A stretch of 64,000 bases of DNA from Urechis unicinctus (GCA_034190875.2 CM067350.1:27067050-27131049); one strand, 5' to 3'. Positions 13,101 to 25,075 are shown, counted from the stretch's first letter. The notes: generated by a model from the sequence alone, not told the origin. Numbers and translations are program-made.

Positions 13101-13735
13101 GGCGAGTGAATAACATCACCAGGACGAGTGAATAACATCACCAGGACGAGTGAATAACATCACCAGGACGAGTGAATAACATCACCAGGACGAGTGAATA
13201 ACATCACCAGGACGAGTGAATAACATCACCAGGACGAGTGAATAACATCACAAGGACGAGTGAATAACATCACCAGGACGAGTGAATAACATCACCAGGA
13301 CGAGTGAATAACATCACCAGGACGAGTGAATAACATCACCAGGACGAGTGAATAACATCACCAGGACGAGTGAATAACATCACCAGGACGAGTGAATAAC
13401 ATCAACCAGGACGAGTTAATAACATCAACCAGGACGAGTGAATAACATCACCAGGACGAGTGAATAACATCAACAGGACGAGTGAATAACATCACCAGGA
13501 CGAGTGAATAACATCACCAGGACAAGTGAATAACATCACCAAGACGAGTGAATAACATCACCAGGACGAGTGAATAACATCACCAGGACGAGTGAATAAC
13601 ATCACCAGGACGAGTGAATAACATCACCAGGACGAGTGAATAACATCACCAGAACGAGTGAATAACATCGACCGGGACAAGTGAATAACATCAACCAGGA
13701 CATGTGGATAAAATCAACCAGGACGTGTGTTCTTG
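13101..13735 (+). repeat. 22-bp minisatellite, about 29 copies
   Basis: Units of 22 bp with core gtgaataacatcaccag follow one another almost without change. The last three or four units diverge, which suggests an older edge at the right side. The unit length is not a multiple of three and all frames close, so it is not coding. Confidence 0.95.
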
Positions 13736-14640
13736 TATAATTAATTTTCATGACATTAGTTTAATTCTTCCAAAATTAATAACTAAATTAGTTACAATAA
13801 GTTATATCACCATCTTCACCATTATAAGTATAGGCTCATCGCTTTTTTCTGTGGTTTAAGTGCGGAGTTATACTTTGAAAATGTAATTAATATCATAACG
13901 GCTAGATTTATTACATATTTTGATACTTGCCATTTTATTTTATAATATTTCTTTCAGCACCATTAAGGATAATTAAATAGGAAAATACTATTTGTAAAAT
14001 TATTTTAAACATCATCTATACAATCTACTATTGTTATGGACATGTGCAAATGTAAAACAGTTTTAGCACATGTTCAGCCTGCTCTGGGATCATTCACAAA
14101 TCAAAAATACAAATTTCACTTCACACCTCCCTTTTTATTTGTTTCAACATAAATATCATGCAGATCTCTGAGACAACCCATTTCAGATTGTGTGGATGCA
14201 CAAGATTTGTAAGGACAAACTCACATTAACTTCTCTGTCTGATTTGCCATGGAACATTATAACAGCACAACCTTTCTTCCTCAATCCCAGATAACATTAA
14301 CTGTGATACATTAACATTTTGATAAGGAACATTTTCAGAGAACATATGATATTCAAATAAGACCTGATATTGATTAAATCTTTAAATATAACATAATACA
14401 TCAAGTTTATTGTCAGTATAAGAGCTATAATAGCGGTATATTATGGCTTTCATTGCAGCCCATCAAGTGTGCATTAACAAAATTAGAAGATAGCTAACAA
14501 GCAGGTTTAATTTTATCAGTGACATCATAAAAGGATGACCACAAGACTCATGATATGGAAAAGTTTGTCGGTTGACATCCAAGTAAAATATGTACCTAAA
14601 TAACACATATATTACAGGTTGACACATTATGCTTTGATTC
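13736..14640. other. AT-rich stretch without a gene
   Basis: The base composition falls sharply here compared with the flanks. A single 62-residue minus frame (14463-14651) has no recognisable feature. I see nothing else. Confidence 0.5.
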
Positions 14641-14659
14641 TTTAATATCAACCAGCAAC

Positions 14660-15010
14660 AGGTCCAATATCATACAGCAAGCGCATACAACACCATCTAG
14701 CTAGCGCGTGCAATATTACCCAGGTAGCGCGTCCAATGTCTTCTTGCACTTCACGATCACGCAGCAAGCACGTCCAATACACCTAGCACGACCGTCCAAG
14801 ATCACCCAGCAAGCCCGTCCAAGATCACCCAGCAAGTGCGTCCAAGATCATCCAGCAAGCCCGTCCAAGATCACCCAGCAAGTGCGTCCAAGATCACCCA
14901 GCAAGCGCGTCAAAGATCACACCAGCAAGCGCGTCCAAGATCACAAATGAATCATGCCGAATATCAGCCAGCGTTCGCGTCCTAGATAGACCGGCAAGCA
15001 GGTTCAATAT
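14660..15010 (+). repeat. 24-bp minisatellite, core gcgtccaagatcacccagca
   Basis: Well-matched units lie at about 14790-14945, with diverged units on both sides (agcgcgtgcaat at the left, gcgttcgcgtcc at the right). Because 24 is a multiple of three, the plus strand gives an apparent 80-residue frame with an eight-residue period. I regard that frame as repeat-derived. Confidence 0.9.
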
Positions 15011-15108
15011 CCTCGGCGGCTTGTGCAGGATTATCTGTCTTATCTGCTCTACTGATGAGCTTCTTTTCAGTTTTCTTTCCTTGTTTCCCAGCTGACTCCC
15101 CGACCTGG

Positions 15109-15823
15109 TCAGTAATGAATCATTTCAAGTTCGTCTCTGTTAGTTATCTCAAATGGAGCAGGCCAATTGCGCAGGAAATGTTGCTCTGTTAGGGTCATTT
15201 CGGTAGGACTGGGGGCGTTTCTGGCTGCCAAAGACCGCTTGGAGCAGACACCGTTCCTTTTCACCAATCGACATAGCAATCTCATTATCCTGCCAGGGAT
15301 GGACCTTGGCGAATTGGTCGATGACGCGCGGAGTAAGTAGGAATTGATCCTGGAGAAATGCTTCTTTGACGCCGAATCGAGACAGTTCTTGTTTGCCATC
15401 GTTTCGGAGAGCTCATGGGCATATTGCGTGATATTAGATAAGGTGAAGTTTTCAGGGCAGTAAAGAGTCACAAGATGCGCACGACGCTTCCTCTTCGTAC
15501 CTAATGGCCGGCCGTCGGCTGGTGGTGCGTGATGTTTGCGTCTACGTGAGTGTCTCGCGTGACAAGGCGGCGAAACCGACTGCGTTCCGGCGAGGTCGTC
15601 CAGACGGCCAGCATCTGGCGCATGGTCGTGACTGCCAGGAAGCTGGTTAAGACAAGGCCGCCGTGATCCGTCTGACCCCACACGACGTCTCAGGTCCGTT
15701 ACTCCAGTAGACACTGTAGACTTCCTAGGTTTTTGATTCAAATACAAGGAGTTGTTGATCAAGGCATGAGACAGATCGCGATCTGTGCGCTTGTGTGGTC
15801 GGGATGAAGACGCGCCGCCACCC
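15109..15823 (-). CDS. Terminal exon of an unrecognised protein, about 238 residues
   Basis: The minus strand stays open from a good 3' splice site (ttgttcttggcttttcag, ending at 15824) to a stop at 15109. The frame also has an ATG at 15840, but that lies inside the polypyrimidine tract, so I prefer an internal start to the exon. The first half is basic and low-complexity (SSRPHKRTDRD, RHSRRRKHHAPP, GTKRKRRAH, possibly nuclear-localising). The second half has a basic helical stretch (RIMRLLCRLVKRNGVCSKR) and ends NWPAPFEITNRDELEMIHY. The second half matches the broken fragment at 4195-4506, so it belongs to a repeated family, either a mobile element or a gene with dead copies. I cannot assign a function. 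Confidence 0.45.
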
Positions 15824-15840
15824 TGAAAAGCCAAGAACAA

Positions 15841-17155
15841 TACGTGGCCCTTACTGAAGTAGTTTCACGATTAAACGGCTATCGTATTCATTGTGTTCAC
15901 CCAGGCTGCTATATAGGGGTAAGCTCAGAACAACCAGGTAACCATACAAAATCGCTATCACTGACAAATGTTTATTTACATCACGCGGCAATTAACATAT
16001 AAGAAGGCGGGCGATAACAGGAAGATGTGAACGGAAAATTCGTTGCTGCATAACCGAAATACCCACCTTCCTAAGAGTTACCTCAAAGACTGTTAGCGCT
16101 ATGAATGTCAGCCTAACCATCTTTCCAATACCAAGCCTCGTAAGCTCCATTGTCGGCGACCCCTCGGGTAGCTATCTGAGAGCTGTTGGCAGCAACGTGC
16201 GTGCATATAAGTTTTGTTTGTTGCAGACGAACCTAGAGGGCGCAGCGAGACACAAAAGTATGCCGAGCACCAGGGCCTCGTCGAGTCGGGAGTTGCGGTT
16301 CGCTAGTAGCGCGATATGCCAGGGCACCGTGTAAGCTTCTGCCATCATGCGTTACATGAACGAGGCTGCCTCACTGAACACGCGAAGTTATCGATGCTTG
16401 ACTGATTGGCAAGCAGGTGCTAGAGGTACACCCCGGGTTGGCAGCTCTGCCTCTGTCTCCATTCTGACAAATAGATCGATGGGCTGATGCTTCTCGACAT
16501 CAATCAACGCACCTGTCCACGTACATGTGGTATAATCATGGCCATGTTTATATCTTAATATCATTTATCATAGTATCCTAGCTACTTATAACGGGAGTTC
16601 AACCAGGATCCCCATGTATTCCCGATAGACGGTGATAACGCGGGCGGGGGTTAGGGTAGGGCGTGGGCGGCGATAATCAAGCTATCCCCCATCACGAGGT
16701 TCGTGCTGCATGCAATGAACACGATAGCCAGTCATAAGTTGACTGAGTGGCGCTATTTGCTGCTGTTACCAGCAAAACGACTCTTCTGCACAATCATGGG
16801 CTTCAGAGTGCCCGCTTGTTGATTCGCCGGGAAGATGCGTTGATACCGACAACTATTAACTCGTGGCTGGTTCAGCTTGTTGTTTGCAAATAGTCAAAAA
16901 TTCACGGCGCTGTGTAGATAACGATTGCGCATGGACGGCGACATTGTCTCCTATGACAACCTGAAGATTGGCCTGCACTCGAAACCATGAACTCGGGTGA
17001 TGACATAGAAGCCCGATCGTAGCGCGCAGAACGCGCTAAACAAGTACCAAGGTAAGCTGCGGCCACATCGACTCAGCAAGGTGAAGATGTACACCTGCGC
17101 AGGGTGCAAAATGCCATCATAACGTTTGTAACCAACGATTTGAAATCCAGTGATC
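15841..17155. other. No recognisable gene
   Basis: This is unique sequence of moderate GC. The frame at 16101-16334 is short and unsupported. No tRNA, repeat array or domain was seen. Confidence 0.5.
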
Positions 17156-17159
17156 TAAG

Positions 17160-17490
17160 GTGAAATTGGAAAAATGCCTTAAGCAAAAGTATAAGCAACC
17201 GCGTGATAAGCTAATGGACTTTGTTATGCTATCAAGCTTGGTGATTAAACTAATGGACAAACTTCATGTCAATGATGAGTTCAGCTACAAATGGATCACC
17301 GAAATCAAAAGTATTGTAAATAATTGTAGATTGTCAGACTTGTGGCTAAATCAAGATGAGTATACTGACAAAAGTTTGATGAAATAAATGTTGAAACAAA
17401 GATTGAATGACATGGCATTATAAGACCGGCAAACTGATGTATCAAGCCAAGGTAACTCTAAGAGCTACAAAGTAGTTACAACTGGCAATA
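17160..17490 (+). pseudogene. LINE ORF2 (reverse transcriptase) C-terminal remnant
   Basis: The frame reads KLMDKLHVNDEF, then WITEIKSIVNNC, then LSDLWLNQDEY; after a stop it continues with LKQRLNDMAL and, after a second stop, DRQTDVSSQ. The order W-[I/V]-x-x-[I/V]-K..., G/R-L-x-x-[L/V]-W, then K-x-R-L-x-D is what I know from the region after the reverse transcriptase domain in invertebrate non-LTR retrotransposons. Stops at about 17385 and 17434 and the absence of the catalytic RT part mark it as a dead 3' fragment. The family assignment rests on this short pattern only. Confidence 0.55.
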
Positions 17491-17499
17491 AGATTGAGG

Positions 17500-18240
17500 A
17501 CTCTCAGTGATGTTTAGGTTAGGTTTCCTCTGTTATCTAGTCAGGATTAGTTGTGCTATGATGTATGAATACTTAGTATACCAATGTTCTCTTTTGTTTA
17601 GCTGTTGTTAAACATGCTTAAAAGCTTTACTCTTATATCCGGAAACGGTTATATGTACACGTAGAGAAGTACACGTTTAATTGACTGGTTGTAATTGTAT
17701 TTGCGACGCTGCAAATCTCCCTCAAAATTTATCACATATTTTTCGAAATTGTTTCAGGAATAGCCCCTTTGTTTCAAAATTTCCTCCTCAAAGTCGTCAC
17801 ATTCGGTTTCAAAAGGAATCCGTATTTTCCGTAATATTCAATGCTCGTCGTGTTTACAGTGCAATGGTCGCATACTATATACCTCCGAGGCATGTCTACT
17901 ATAATCTGGCAGGGGTGAGAGGTCGCAACCAACGACAATGTGACGTAGAGGCTGGGCGAGTCAAACCTACTGGTCATTTCCGCTTGTAGTTGTCACCTCG
18001 TAACAGATCAGAGCGTTGTCAGTGAATAGCTCTATGATAGGTATGTATACCCATTGGAAACAGATAGAAACCAAACGCTCTTTACCTCGACCAAATACGC
18101 TTAACTCATAAATGCTGCATGGTGTTTCACATTCCATGCGGTCTCATGGAGGAGGTGATGATCACAGCAGTTATATGGGTCGACTTCAACAAGACGGTTG
18201 CAGAACTTTCTTCAGAGCAGGTTGTTTTCTTAACTGAAAA
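17500..18240. other. No recognisable gene
   Basis: A 102-residue plus frame (17681-17989) has no recognisable motif. Nothing else is supported. Confidence 0.45.
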
Positions 18241-18245
18241 AATAC

Positions 18246-18335
18246 TACCTCTATCATAACGTCCGTCGTCGAAATTGCCTCTATCATAACGTCAATCATC
18301 GACATGCCCTCTATCATAACGTCCATTGTCTTCGT
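18246..18335 (+). repeat. Three tandem 30-bp repeats
   Basis: Three copies of a 30-bp unit with core cctctatcataacgtc lie immediately left of the hairpin array. Confidence 0.9.
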
Positions 18336-18394
18336 GCTGTACGCTTGATACAGTCTAGGTCCCCACTCAATCAAGGTTAATTCGTTTTTCAATT

Positions 18395-18600
18395 TCACAA
18401 ATGCAAATAGAAAATGGGTAAGCAACCCATTTTCTATATTAGTATTTTGCGAACACATATTGAAAATGAGTAAGCAACCCATTTTCTGTTTTATTATTTT
18501 GCAAACATATATAGAAAATAGGTATACATTCCATTTTCGTTTCCCGATATTAGATTTCATTAACCGAAAAACCAAAATGCAAAATGGGTTTAGTTTCGTT
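18395..18600. repeat. Array of hairpin units built on AAAATGGGT/ACCCATTTT
   Basis: The clearest unit is a perfect 13-bp inverted repeat (atagaaaatgggt at 18407-18419, acccattttctat at 18425-18437) with a 5-nt loop. Two further, less perfect units follow at about 60-bp spacing (near 18463-18487 and 18511-18537). A related array lies at 20040-20300. Confidence 0.85.
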
Positions 18601-20036
18601 TTCCTATTTTCGATCGGATAACTCGATTTCAGTTAAAGAAGGATCCCTGAGATCGCGCGCTTTGAGCTGATCCGAGCGGCGAAAATAATTTGAGTATTTA
18701 TTCAGACATCAACCGCATCACACTTGATTGATCTGACTGGCGCGACAATACGAAATATTGCCAACATAAGTTGAGAGTTTATTTACGTGCAGTTTGTGTC
18801 CAAAGTAAGCAGCATGGTATGGTATGCTGTTCTGGTTCCTAATGCGCTGCAAGTATATAATAATAAAATAATTTAAACTGTGGGCCATCTGTGTACTTAC
18901 AGTGCACATAATATAAAATTGGATGAAAATCATGTTAGTTGAAGCTTCATAACTATGAATTCCATGCAGTTACATTCTATGATCGTCATGATTTCATTTG
19001 CATGAACACCTGTAGTCTCTGTGGTAGGGTTGACTGGTCCTCTTGAGGGCCGAACCAGCTCTGACTTCAGCAACTTGCTAGGCAAAGAAACTTCGCCTCT
19101 GGCAGCGTCCGCGCTATTTACAACTTTCGAAGAGCGAAGAGCCGCCGGCGAGATTTCTAAGGTTCCGAAGTCAAAATGACAGATGAACTCGCTAAAAACT
19201 TACAAAAGCCCTCCAGGCCATGAAATTTGTGACAAGATGCAAGATTATATCACGAAAAGACAGGAGTACTGTTTCTGTTACTACAGTATTGTTTTATTGT
19301 TCAGTTTCATTACGAAAGTGCGGCACGTCGAGAAACTTTGTTCAAAACCTCAACATGGCCGACTCCCACAATGCAAAATAATTTGGTGGAGCTCGTGTTT
19401 CTAACAGAAAGCCGAACCAATACAGGTAATTGTTATATTCTTCGTACATCACCCGTCGACACGCGCCCAATTGAAAAGCGCGAGTTGCTTGCTGGCTCCT
19501 CCACTCGACCTCGCCGCGCAGACACAACACTGCTACCTCTGTGATATCGGTCTCGTTTTCGATTCTCACGGTAGCCATGTTGGACAACAATTCTTAAAAT
19601 TGTGTTGGATTTCTTTGATTCTGTTAATAAAGGAGTATGACTGCTGTTGGACTCTTGGCAAGATTGATGTTAAGACATTTATGGATATGAAAATGTATGT
19701 TTTTTTAAACTGTCCCTTGGCTGCACTGCTAGAGTGAGCACATTTGCTTATATCCTTAAAGATTCTGTCATACGTCCCCTCGCACCTGAGGTGGCATCAG
19801 ATCATCAAAACACCAGGGGCGAGTGACTTGCCTAGCAACTTGCATGCCCTGTGATGATAGGTAGCATGCCATCAGCAGTATTTACGGATAGTAGATGCGG
19901 ATGAGCCCCTCTGAACTCCAAGAGAAGTCAAATACTCAGAAATCACTGAATAAGAGTGTCCATATTGTTACATTCTCACGATAACATCGCCGAATTCATC
20001 TAGCGTGGATGCCATGCTTTTTCGGGGCGCGCGTCC
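18601..20036. other. Region between two hairpin arrays; no supported gene
   Basis: About 1.4 kb holds several short overlapping frames (for example 19183-19404 plus, 19342-19590 minus, 19471-19737 plus) but none with a domain, signal peptide or convincing splice sites. A short word, agcaacttgctaggcaa, near 19068-19085 recurs in the duplicated block upstream of gene 1. Confidence 0.4.
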
Positions 20037-20039
20037 CTT

Positions 20040-20300
20040 AATTGATGAACTTACAAAAATAGAAAATGGGAAAAGGGAAGTGAACCCATTTTCCATTTTC
20101 GTCTTTAAGATTGTGAAATTCATGACGGGGAAACGAAAATGTAATGTATGCCCATTTTCTATATGTGTTCGCCAAATAAAAAATATAGAAAATGGGTCGA
20201 ATAGTAATTTTCCATATGCGTTTGTCAAAATCATAAATAGAAAATGAGTTGTTTACCCATTTTGCATTTATATTTGTAAAATGGAAAAACGAATTAACGG
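20040..20300. repeat. Second hairpin array, AAAATGGG/CCCATTTT
   Basis: At least three imperfect inverted repeats of the same motif as at 18.4 kb (for example gaaaatgggaaaa paired with cccattttccattttc at 20060-20100, and the pair near 20145-20200). The two arrays lie about 1.6 kb apart. Confidence 0.8.
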
Positions 20301-21255
20301 TATATATACCTTGATTCCACTCTCTTGAGCCCCCACACCCCGACTGGCACAACTCTCTTGGGTCTTGGGACAGATCACCCAGAAAACTGCGCAAATGCGG
20401 CCAGGTTTCAGACAGCTCGAATCAAAACCGGCAATCGGAGCTCGCCTTGCAAACGCGTTTGGCTTAAACCCGGAGATCGCTTACTAAACGCTATTGTTGT
20501 TCCGCCATCTTTGTTACACTGAAGTGATGGATTGGGCGCAACGCGCGAACGCTGCTCAAGAGCGTTGACTGGCCCGCTATGTTATCACGGTTAATAGCGA
20601 GTTTTTTTCCGGTTGGAGCACTTGGCCACATGAATTGCACGCAGACTCTGAGGCGGCGGAGTGAAGCGAATCCCCTGAGTCGAGGGATGTAGACTAGGTG
20701 AAAACAGAAACGCACCGTTATGATTAGATGTACGTAACAGTAATATTGAACATTATGACATCTTGTCTCAAGCGGTTTGTCCTTTGATAGCAATGATCAG
20801 CTCGAATTCTTCCGGCTTTGGTGGTGGTTAAGTGGGATAAGATGGGGAAAGTCATGACACCAGTGACCTGAACATCACCCTTACATCACCACTTACCATC
20901 GCATAGCCGTACTCCCATCTCTTGCACGCGAGTCTCGTCGTGTGCCCATTTCGACCAGGGTAGCAGATTAACGTTACAGTCGACGCTCGTGAAACATTCA
21001 AACAGAAACTTCGCTGTCTCCGTTTCGCAGCCACAACTCGACTGTTGTGTTAATGAAAATTTCAATAAAGGATGGGCCGGTCACCATAAGCCAGGCCAGT
21101 AAGGATGGGTCAAAGATAGCATCATCATAACCGAGTATTTAATCTTTGTATCCATGGCCACATATAACAGAAACGAGACCAACGAGTACGCAAGGGTAGT
21201 TTACGACAGCAACAATGGCGATGGATCTATTTTCAGAGACCATGGCGCCACGCGG
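20301..21255. other. No recognisable gene
   Basis: Short frames only. The segment around 20960-21000 (gcagattaacgttacag) faintly resembles sequence at 21788-21820 just upstream of gene 1, hinting at older local duplication. Confidence 0.4.
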
Positions 21256-21300
21256 CGAATGAAAGTCTGGAAACTTCAAACTTTTGGTCTCCAAAGAGCG

Positions 21301-21325
21301 GTTGCTAAGCAACTTGCTAGGCAAC
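21301..21325 (+). promoter_or_regulatory. Tandem RFX/X-box-like motif
   Basis: gttgctaagcaac is a 13-bp inverted repeat of the type bound by RFX factors (GTTGCY..RGCAAC). It overlaps a second, similar one (cttgctaggcaac). The copy at 25197-25221 keeps most of it. Binding is inference from the motif only. Confidence 0.4.
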
Positions 21326-21656
21326 CTCGTTCCAAATAAGAGGCTAGAAACCGTCTTTAATATGACGTCCAGTACTGTTTAATGGACAGCTTGTCTCCGC
21401 GCTCAACGATCGGCTGACAATCGGGAAGCCTCCAGTTAAAGCTTATGTGACATTCAGCCATGTCACGAAAACTAGCTTGGCGGCGACCATGATTCGATAT
21501 CTTAGATAAAGGTGACATCTAAATATGTATTTTTGTAAACACGATGATTGTTCGAGTTATATATTTTGGTGATAAATTATACAGAAAACATTTCACTTTC
21601 CCTTTAATATCGGGTCAGTGACGTCAAGACGCGCCAAATCAGACACAACAGGATTC

Positions 21657-21681
21657 TATAAATAGTCATTGGCTTTTTTCA
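21657..21681 (+). promoter_or_regulatory. TATA box and initiator upstream of gene 1
   Basis: TATAAATA at 21657-21664 is followed 24 bp later by TCAGAC around 21679-21684, which resembles an initiator. The same pair with the same spacing occurs in the duplicate block (25752-25776). If used, the 5' leader of gene 1 would be about 275 nt; an intervening short leader intron or a closer TATA-less start near 21930 (ttcagta) is also possible. Confidence 0.5.
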
Positions 21682-21956
21682 GACATCACGATTCATGTAC
21701 ACACAGGATTCCGACTTATACGTGACGTAGACAGAAGTGGCTTCAAGTGTCATTATAGGCCATTTCGCCGTTCAGGATTTCCGTACATGGACCCGGGCAG
21801 CAGATCAACGTCACAGCAACGTCGTATGTGACGTCACTGGAATATGGCGGTTGTGGTTATACGTGTGGTTATTGGCGCTAAAATTCCCCACACGTTGACT
21901 ACATAAACGCACGCGCTTCGTTCGTTCAGTATTTCGCCAGCCCTGTCCCGTCGGTA

Positions 21957-23090
21957 ATGGAGCTCGTCTTGTTTCTTTCCATATTTGGCTTCGCAGTTCA
22001 TTGCGAAGCCGTCATACCTAATGGGAGAATACCTATTCCAGCTGAGTACCGACAGCCTTGTTCGATCTTTACCACGTGCGATCTGCGACAGGAGTACTGC
22101 GACCCAGGCGTGGACGTGTGCCGCAGATGTGACTACGACTGTCCCTCTAACGCTCTCGACAGTAGTTCAGACGAGAGGGCCTTCTGTCTGAAACATTGTC
22201 AAGGTAAATTTGTATGCGTCAAACATGTTTATATGCGTCTACAGTTGGAGTGATCACGTGCTGTATATATATATATCTGTTTATTGACAAATGTTTTGTG
22301 TTCTGTTACCAGTGTATTACGAGGTACAACGGGAACGTGATATCTCCACACATTCACAGCCGCTAGATGTCACCACTGTCTCATCGACTTCCAATAGAGA
22401 GGGAACATCTGGTAAGTCAGAACGCTGTCGCTTTCCACTCGGGATCAGAGGGTGCTTTTCAGGTTGAACCATTAGAACCAATCATTGCAACTATACCTCG
22501 TGTTCCCCGTGACCTTGTTTCAGTGGGTGAGGAGAGGACAGAGGGGGCGACTACAGACACCGTCTTCCCCAGAGCAGGTACTCAATCACTAGCCTCTTGT
22601 GAATGACACAGTCGAGTTTTTTTGTACGCGCTCGTGTCTGCATGCATTTGTGAAGTTTCTTAAGTCGATCCACGCTTCTTATTGGTGTGTATGTTCACGA
22701 CAGACACAAGCTCAGAGAGAGGCGGACAATTCCCGATGTATGCCGTCATCGGCAGCGTCTGTGGTGTTGTGTTGGCAGCGGCGGGGGTGTTTATCCTGAT
22801 ATACATGTGTAAAAGACGGACGACCAAGGGTAAGGATTCGCTACATCATATTCACCCGCTAATGAACTCAACTTATATGACGCAGCTAGATTCATTATTA
22901 TCCCGGAATGGGCTTAGCCACAAGGCGGGTGACAATAGGGTGAAGTGACTTGATGCTGTTTTGTTTAAAAGAGAGCAGGCGAGAAGTAGGGGAGGAGAGT
23001 GGCGAGGTAACGCGGGAACTGGTGTCCGAACGGGGGTATCCCATCACTACGACGACCCACGGCATCCTTCAGGAAGAGCATATCGTATAG
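21957..23090 (+). CDS. Gene 1: single-pass membrane receptor with a BCMA/TACI-like TNFR domain
   Basis: Five exons can be joined: 21957-22203, 22313-22411, 22524-22577, 22704-22829 and about 22990-23090, all in phase 1, giving about 208 residues. Residues 1-18 are a signal peptide. Residues 35-81 hold eight cysteines (35, 41, 48, 55, 58, 62, 77, 81), and the part CDLRQEYCDPGVDVC-RRC-x3-C resembles the BCMA/TACI module C-x4-[EQ]YxD..C-x2-C-x3-C. A Ser/Thr-rich stalk follows (83-140), then a membrane segment (145-169), then a basic stop (KRR) and a short tail. TNFR-type receptors bind TNF-family ligands at the cell surface; the role here is inferred. The start has a strong context (GTAATGG). 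The last acceptor is uncertain: 22972 also fits, and reading through the strong donor at 22830 would give a different tail ending at 22948. Gene 2 is a paralogue. Confidence 0.75.
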
Positions 23091-23461
23091 GCGTCACGTG
23101 ACTACGTATAACCGTCAACCACATCCTGTCCCTGTCCCTAGCGTGGCCAACGGTGTCCCTCCCACACAAAGCGGCGAAAGCCTTACCGGAAGTAAACTTC
23201 CTATGTCGACTGCTGGCGCCGCCAAGCGTGATGCAAGTATCTGACACTACTTGAGTCCCTTACAACGAAGGTTGTACACGAAGCTGGACCCTGGGTGGCT
23301 AACGCCGAGCGGACACGTCATCCTCCTACGTCGTCTGCTAGCGCCCCCTGGTCTAATGGTAGACCTCTTAGCAGCGGTGAACTATGTATCTCCTTACCAA
23401 TCTGCACTGCGTAATAACCTCATTATCGCATACGTCTAATGGTGTTTTTGTATCAGCGCTT

Positions 23462-23467
23462 AATAAA
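23462..23467 (+). promoter_or_regulatory. Candidate polyadenylation signal for gene 1
   Basis: AATAAA lies about 370 nt after the proposed gene 1 stop, followed by a T-rich tract on the plus strand. Confidence 0.45.
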
Positions 23468-23580
23468 AAGATAATACCTCTAGGTTCTGCGCATTATTGA
23501 CGCCTTACGATTGCAAAAAAAAAATTAAAAAATTTCAAAGATTGTGACCTGTATCGCGGATCAAAAAAAGGTTAACAAAC

Positions 23581-23684
23581 CAACATACATACATACATAC
23601 ATACATACATACATGCATGCATGCATGCATGCATGCACATACATACATACATACATACATACATACATACATACATACATACAT

Positions 23685-23758
<74 letters not shown>

Positions 23759-23834
23759 ACATACATACATACATACATACATACATACATACATACATAC
23801 ATACATACATACATACATACATACATACATACCT
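23581..23834 (+). repeat. Compound microsatellite: (ACAT)n-(CATG)n-(ACAT)n-(CA)n-(ACAT)n
   Basis: About 250 bp of tetranucleotide and dinucleotide repeats. The many long frames of tyrosine/threonine/histidine or cysteine/valine across it are artefacts of the repeat. Confidence 0.98.
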
Positions 23835-24379
23835 GCGTGATCGCCATAACTTGGCGATCTGAATTCGCCATGTTAAAAATATCCCCGATCAACGTGTGGT
23901 GTGTGTGCTGCAGAAGAGGTTAAAGTTCACAACTGTCGCTATGTCTTGCGTCTCATTGCAAAGCATATGGGGTGATATTGTCGGCCCAGGTGTTCGCGGA
24001 ATTCATGGAATGTAGGGACACACAAACTCAGCTTATCCCGCACAATACACGAGGAAGTAAGGATGTTGAAAACAATAACGGGTTTTCGCCAGATTACCCG
24101 CCTGACTGTAACGATTGCAGTCATTGGGTAGACAGTCAAAAACACAATCAGGATGTAGCCGAATGAAAGTATTGATGAGAAAACAGACGCAGACATGTGG
24201 CAAGTTGTCAGTATGTAAATGGTCCCACACTTTGATGATTAGATTAGCAGATATTTATGAGCGCTTACATCGATGAGTCACATCAGTGACTATTTGATGG
24301 CGTATACTACCTTACTAGGTGTTGCCTTGCGGCGAAGCCAAAAGTCAACACATGGAAGAGGGTGGGCAGAGAGACAGAC
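23835..24379. other. No recognisable gene
   Basis: Unique sequence between the microsatellite and the retroelement remnant. The short frames (24033-24230 minus, 23972-24166 plus) have no features. Confidence 0.45.
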
Positions 24380-24451
24380 AGACATAGAGGGGCGTGGCGT
24401 GGGTGAGTGGAGATTGACTCGGGTCCCAATGTGCGCACGCGCGTTGTCAAG

Positions 24452-25075
24452 TCAGCTGAAGACCGACCGCGCGCGCCAATGACCCATGATGAGTTGCGAT
24501 GCGCTGGAACACGAGCAGGGACTGATGAGCGAGTACCAATGCAAAAAATGGCCGCGCTGGCGTAGACGGCTGACAGCATCGCTGTAGACCTTGAGGTCGC
24601 CTTGAATGTGGTGGCAGGTTGTCTCAAAGTTTAGAAGGTTCTGTAGCCAGGAGAGAAGGCGTAGAAAAGGCATAATAACTGGGTTGCGGCACACACTTCT
24701 GTTCATCACTGACTTGGTTATCATATTGTCTGTTAGTAGGACGACATTGCTGTCACGGAGAAAGGGGGCCCAGCGGAGAATGCTAAGGATTGCTGCCACA
24801 GTCTCTTTCACATTCATGTGCGATTCGCAGAACCGGTGAAGATCGCTTTCCCAATCAATGTACGCCCAATCAATGTTTTCTAAAATAATGCCCGCACCCC
24901 GGTCGGATGCATCGGTAGAAATAAAACGCCAGTCACAGCTAAGTTTTTGCTGTTGAAGCGCGACGTATATTGGACCCACCCGCTGATATCCGCATGGAAA
25001 TCTGGCCACAGCTTAGCTTCGGTTTCTTTATTGAGCGCAAGGTGTCGAGCACACGTTGAAGGTAAATCCTAACCG
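24452..25075 (-). pseudogene. Retrotransposon RNase H remnant (LTR/DIRS type)
   Basis: The minus-strand frame of 185 residues has the four catalytic acids of a retroelement RNase H in order: D33 in STDASDRGAG, E69 in HMNVKETVA, D94 in LLTDN and D144 in SDAVSRL. The family-typical RNPVIMPFLR, the L-x-WL pair and NF follow the TDN. The D...E...TDN...SDAxSRL layout is known from DIRS-like and related retroelements, where the enzyme removes the RNA strand during reverse transcription. Upstream on the same strand, 24910-25070 continues the element in another frame (KLWPDFHADISGWV), so there is a frameshift; no catalytic RT segment or LTR is visible. It is a dead fragment sitting between genes 1 and 2. 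Confidence 0.8.

Larger units (their letters stand above)
21256..21750 (+). repeat. Promoter-like block, copy 1 (direct repeat of 25152-25832)
   Basis: The sequence from gaaagtctggaaact to acagaagtggcttca recurs downstream in the same orientation with modest divergence. The downstream copy has about 180 bp extra in the middle. Both copies share a double GTTGC/GCAAC motif and a TATA box, so what was duplicated includes plausible regulatory DNA. Copy 1 ends about 200 bp upstream of the gene 1 start codon. An alternative reading is that the block is a mobile element, but I see no clean termini or target-site duplication. Confidence 0.8.

Noticed and set aside
13101-13735. CRISPR-like array of regular 22-bp units.
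   Set aside because: Units are contiguous with no unique spacers, and the surrounding genome is an intron-bearing animal genome; it is a minisatellite.
14708-14950. An 80-residue frame with an eight-residue repeat (ARPRSPSK-like).
   Set aside because: It coincides with the 24-bp minisatellite and ends with it; there is no sign of a gene around it.
23535-23923. Several frames of 80-106 residues rich in Tyr/Thr/His or Cys/Val.
   Set aside because: They are translations of the ACAT/CA microsatellite.
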